Shown here in pieces: positions 61,145 to 64,000 of a DNA stretch of 64,000 nucleotides. This DNA is from Streptomyces collinus Tu 365 (lineage in GTDB: Bacteria > Actinomycetota > Actinomycetes > Streptomycetales > Streptomycetaceae). The number at the start of each line of letters is the position of its first letter. The stretch's first letter is position 1. The DNA is taken from positions 1 to 64,000 of the forward strand of contig NC_022001.1 of the NCBI RefSeq assembly GCF_000444875.1. Reading direction: 5' to 3'. The position numbers and the translations under genes were made by a program. Below the pieces are notes generated by a model. The model was not told where the DNA came from, did no database searches, and saw only the letters and a program-made list of their open reading frames with translations.

Positions 61145-61723
61145 GTGAGCGACGCGGACCCGTTCGACCAGGAGGGGCATGTCGCGCGACCCGCCGACGA
61201 CGGCCAGTTCGCCCGCTTCTTCCGCAGACACAAGGACGAATTCCTGCGCTACCTCGTCTCCAAGACCCGCACCCTCGCGGACGCCGACGAGGTCCTTATG
61301 GACGCGGCGGTGCGCATGTACCAGCGGTGGGAATACATCGAGAACCACGAGAGCCCAATAGCCATTGCCTGGCAGATCGTGCGCTCCAAGCAGGTCGACC
61401 ACTACCGCATGCAGGTACGCCGCGCCGGCAAGGAACTCCTCACCGACGACGTACCCGCCTTCGCCAGTCACGGCGGCAGCGTCGATGAACTCCTCGCGCT
61501 GCGCGGCTACGAACGTCTCGACAAGGCGCTGTCCGCTCTGGAGACGGCGGCCCCCACACAAGCCCTGTGCATCCGGCTGCGCTACCTCGAGGAACTGACC
61601 ACCGCCGAGATCGCAGAGCGGACCGACCGCACGGAGAACGCGGTACGCGCCAACATCTGTAAGGGCCTGCGCCGCCTGCACACCCTGATGGAACTGCCCG
61701 ACACGGAAGAGGGGGACCGATGA
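61145..61723 (+). CDS. ECF-like RNA polymerase sigma factor (192 aa)
   Basis: GTG 61145 preceded by GGAGGAG. Region 2: FARFFRRHKDEFLRYLVSKT, LADADEVLMDAAVRMYQRWE; region 4: ALETAAPTQALCIRLRYLEE, LTTAEIAERTDRTENAVRAN, ICKGLRRLHTLMEL. The next gene overlaps by 4 bp (ATGA), so expression is coupled. It may control its own cassette. It is distinct from the 42.4-kb sigma factor but has the same genetic arrangement of sigma plus a coupled partner. Confidence 0.85.
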   Translation: MSDADPFDQEGHVARPADDGQFARFFRRHKDEFLRYLVSKTRTLADADEVLMDAAVRMYQRWEYIENHESPIAIAWQIVRSKQVDHYRMQVRRAGKELLTDDVPAFASHGGSVDELLALRGYERLDKALSALETAAPTQALCIRLRYLEELTTAEIAERTDRTENAVRANICKGLRRLHTLMELPDTEEGDR

Positions 61724-62526
61724 CCGCGAGGAAGTACCACTCGCGCGCTTCCATGTGCATGGACGACGACAACCAGGACATCCAGCCCGCAGACACCGAA
61801 CGCGAAGTCGAAGAACTCCTGCGGGCCGAGGCCCGCGCCGTCAGCGACCTGGTATCCCTGCACGATACCGACGACTTCATGCAGCGCCTGGCCCGCCGCA
61901 TCACGGAGAGGGCCAGCGAACCCCCGCGCGTCCAGCGCGAAGAGGTCTCGGACCCCGTACCGGTCACTGGGCCATCCCTACCACCGGTGGCCCCTCCCGC
62001 AACGCACTCGGCCGCATACCGCCATGACACCGTTCGTCCCGCCCTGCGCAGACCCAGGCGCCGCCGGCCCAGCCCCGTCGTACGACGCGACCCCACCGCA
62101 CACCCCCAGGCCACCCGCGCCTACCTACGCAGCGTCTGCGAAGACGTCCTGCGCTCCGCCGACGTCGACCGCCTCGACCTGTTCGGCCACGACTACGAAG
62201 ACGACGCAGCAGCACGCACCTTCGCCTGCCTGCTGTACATCATCGAACGCCGCAAGAGCGCCGTCTTCTGGTGGGGCTTCGCCGCCGGAGCCGGCGACCC
62301 CCTCGCCGCACACCTCCTGGCCACCTACTACGCCATCGACGACACGACCACACCCCAGGCCAGAGCCTGGCTCTGCTTCTCCCGCCTCCTCAACTACCAC
62401 GCACCCCTCCACGCCCCCCGCCCCATACAAGACACAGCACGCCTCGCAGACGGCATGGCCCGCCCCTGGACCGACGAACTACGCAACTTCATGACAGCCG
62501 ACCCACCACCGTTCCTCCGCCCATGA
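61720..62526 (+). CDS. Sigma-coupled hypothetical protein (268 aa)
   Basis: ATG 61720 overlaps the sigma stop. The N-terminal 70 residues form a helical segment (DTEREVEELLRAEARAVSDL, FMQRLARRITERASEPPRVQ), as expected of an anti-sigma binding region. After a proline-rich linker comes a helical domain: AYLRSVCEDVLRSADVDRLD, LFGHDYEDDAAARTFACLLY, FWWGFAAGAGDPLAAHLLAT. Similar sigma-partner pairs are seen in many Streptomyces. It has no membrane helix, though the next small gene does. Whether it is an anti-sigma factor is not shown. Confidence 0.65.
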   Translation: MTARKYHSRASMCMDDDNQDIQPADTEREVEELLRAEARAVSDLVSLHDTDDFMQRLARRITERASEPPRVQREEVSDPVPVTGPSLPPVAPPATHSAAYRHDTVRPALRRPRRRRPSPVVRRDPTAHPQATRAYLRSVCEDVLRSADVDRLDLFGHDYEDDAAARTFACLLYIIERRKSAVFWWGFAAGAGDPLAAHLLATYYAIDDTTTPQARAWLCFSRLLNYHAPLHAPRPIQDTARLADGMARPWTDELRNFMTADPPPFLRP

Positions 62527-62566
62527 CCCCAACCCAGCCACCCCGTCACCTCCAGGAGCCAGCGCC

Positions 62567-62719
62567 ATGACCGCACCACCCCCGCCCCCCGACCCCCCAC
62601 GGCGTCCGCGCCGCTCGCCCCACCGCGCCTACCTGACGCACCTGCTGCGGGGGCTGACGTACGGCACCGGCACCGCCGTCACCGGCCTCCTGGCCTACTG
62701 GATCCAGCAACGGATCTGA
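62567..62719 (+). CDS. Small single-helix membrane protein (50 aa)
   Basis: ATG 62567, CCAGGAG upstream. Product: TAPPPPPDPPRRPRRSPHRA, then YLTHLLRGLTYGTGTAVTGL and LAYWIQQRI: a proline/arginine head and one membrane helix near the C-terminus. It lies 40 bp after the sigma-coupled gene, so it is probably the third gene of this cassette. It resembles the 62-aa product at 57108. Confidence 0.6.
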   Translation: MTAPPPPPDPPRRPRRSPHRAYLTHLLRGLTYGTGTAVTGLLAYWIQQRI

Positions 62720-62872
62720 TCCGGGCCCGCCAGACCACAGGGACCGCCCGGCACCGAACGAAGCCGTGCGGGCCCTGCGGGTCCCTCGCCCGGATGTCAC
62801 GTCGCCCCGGGAGACGGTTGTCAGGCGCCGCAGTGGGTGTCGTTGTTGCGGAGGCTGTGGGTGGTGTCGTAC

Positions 62873-63085
62873 GACCACCCCTGGGCTGGCTGGACATTCA
62901 GCGTCGGGTGGGGCTCGCGCGAGACATTGCACGTCACTCTCGTGGCACCGGAGCTGGTGGTGGAGGTCGGCGTTGACGTCGTCCGTGACAGTGCAGGTCG
63001 GTGATGGCATTCGGCACGCTGGCACCGGGCGCGCGCAGACATGTCGCCCATAGACGTCCCGGCCCTTGACGCTCGGGCCGGGGGC
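62873..63085 (+). pseudogene. Inverted remnant of the DNA ligase 3' end
   Basis: The plus strand reads DHPWAGWTFSVGWGSRETLH then VTLVAPELVVEVGVDVVRDS and AGR before a stop, against DHPWRGWTFSAGWGSRESLH in the intact ligase (49829-50815, minus). After a frameshift it continues WHRARADMSPIDVPAL against WHRARPDLSPADVPVV. Only the last quarter of the gene remains and it lies on the opposite strand. Confidence 0.8.
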
Positions 63086-63307
63086 TGCCGATGGCGGGCG
63101 TCGTCGACGCCGTGGCCATATCCGCAATCGGCAGCGGCCCGCGTGGGTATGCTGATGGACGGTTGTTACTGCAGCCACCGTCAGCGGAGCCGGCCCGGAC
63201 CCGTTTCTGCGTCTACGGCGGAAAGAAGTGGATGCTTCGTCAGTGATTTGACTCTTGTCGTCTGTCGGCGCGTTGGTCCGGGTCGTCGTGCCGCAGAAGG
63301 ATTCGCT

Positions 63308-64000
63308 ATGTCTCGCGACAAGACAGCGCGGCTGCGCATGGACTACACCGGTGAGCCATACAGCGCCGCTTTCCGCTGGTACCGCAGCCGCGGCCTGTTC
63401 AACGGGCTCGTGCCCGACGCCGAATCACCCCAGCAACAGGTGCTGGAAGCCTGCGTGCTCAGGTCACTGGCCCGGCCAGCCCCGTCAGGGCTCCCGCTTC
63501 TTGTCTCTTCAGGAACGGCCTTCGGCCTGGAAGGCGTCTCCCCGGACGTGGACACTTTGTTCCTGCGGCCGGCGGGTGACCTCGTCGCCCAGGTCCTCGC
63601 GCGTATCCTGCCGTCGGCCGCAGCCGCTGGCGTGGTGGGCGTGCCGGGGCTTCGTGCCCAGGTCAGCCGTCGTTCTGGCCTGACGGTGGGGCGAATCGGG
63701 GAACGTGCGGTGATTGAGGTCCAGCCGAGCCGCACCGGAAGCGTTCAGGCAGCGCAGGAGGATCTCCAGGAAGCCGCCGAGCTCGTCACGGCTGCTGGAC
63801 TGACCCCGCTGTGGAGCAACACAGGACTCGCGGAGGGCGAGAGCGAGGCGTGGGACCGGCTTCGTGGGGAGAGCGCGGACGCGGCGTTGTGGAGCACGGC
63901 GCTGCGCAGAATTGGTCTTTTCGTCGCCGAGTCCCCGGACTGGACCCGGCGCGGCCCAGCTCCAGAGGAAGTGGCCGGGCCCAGGCCGGCGAGGATCCGC
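63308..64000 (+). CDS. Hypothetical protein, truncated by the window end (231 aa seen)
   Basis: ATG 63308 preceded by AGAAGGA; the frame stays open to base 64000. It begins SRDKTARLRMDYTGEPYSAA then FRWYRSRGLFNGLVPDAESP. Later blocks are LEGVSPDVDTLFLRPAGDLV, GVPGLRAQVSRRSGLTVGRI and AAELVTAAGLTPLWSNTGLA. Composition and codon use are typical of a real gene. No family recognised. Confidence 0.7.
   Translation, partial: MSRDKTARLRMDYTGEPYSAAFRWYRSRGLFNGLVPDAESPQQQVLEACVLRSLARPAPSGLPLLVSSGTAFGLEGVSPDVDTLFLRPAGDLVAQVLARILPSAAAAGVVGVPGLRAQVSRRSGLTVGRIGERAVIEVQPSRTGSVQAAQEDLQEAAELVTAAGLTPLWSNTGLAEGESEAWDRLRGESADAALWSTALRRIGLFVAESPDWTRRGPAPEEVAGPRPARIR

Noticed and set aside
60834..61148. Short plus-strand frames upstream of the 61145 sigma gene
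   Set aside because: They cross a terminator-like hairpin, and the sigma start at GTG 61145 has a much better ribosome site.

Overview
The window begins at one end of a linear Streptomyces replicon. Bases 1-232 are a run of small palindromes with GCTTCGC and GCTGCGC loops, the form of a classic Streptomyces telomere. The very high GC content, the GTG/TTG starts, a terminal-protein gene (tpg), a Rep-like gene with internal repeats, parA/parB with their own repeated palindrome, and a Streptomyces-type TraB/Spd transfer cluster all point to a conjugative linear plasmid. The other end lies beyond base 64000.

Layout. 1-3.3 kb: telomere and a decayed subtelomere (broken NB-ARC and TerD-family genes). 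3.3-7.2 kb: a convergent three-Cys (DUF5131) / TcmP pair with decayed type I-E-like CRISPR repeats on both sides. 7.2-16.6 kb: regulators, then a block of three HTH/coiled-coil proteins interleaved with tiny membrane proteins; one protein fuses HTH, coiled coil, M23 peptidase, pentapeptide repeats and DUF3710. 17-21.4 kb: maintenance block with a DUF3800-like protein, a winged-helix protein, tpg with a large hairpin upstream, and a Rep-like gene carrying G-rich 21-bp repeats in its coding sequence. 21.5-25.6 kb: HAD phosphatase, NAD(P) oxidoreductase, two P-loop proteins and a GntR/UTRA repressor with a cluster of palindromic operators. 26-36.1 kb: the transfer operon, ending with TraB and two small genes. 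36.2-41.5 kb: a trypsin-like/NB-ARC/TPR protein coupled to a Trypco2 protein, an IS481-family element and an integrase remnant. 41.6-47.4 kb: parA and parB, with broken parB 3' ends around a sigma factor / GHKL ATPase module and copies of one 20-bp palindrome (candidate parS). 47.5-64 kb: accessory genes (ATP-dependent DNA ligase, lipoprotein, secreted HNH-like protein, HTH-nSTAND1-WD40 protein, tRNA-like element, secreted proteins, a second sigma cassette), and an inverted ligase remnant at 62.9 kb.

How the parts fit. Rep and its repeats would start replication internally, Tpg would prime and cap the ends, ParA/ParB with the palindromes would segregate the plasmid, and TraB with the Spd-like membrane proteins would move double-stranded DNA between mycelia under the GntR repressor. 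The rest looks like a changing cargo of conflict and signalling genes (two STAND proteins, Trypco2, TcmP/DUF5131, sigma-GHKL module) with clear scars of duplication, decay and insertion. Family calls come from reading motifs by eye; no database search was possible.
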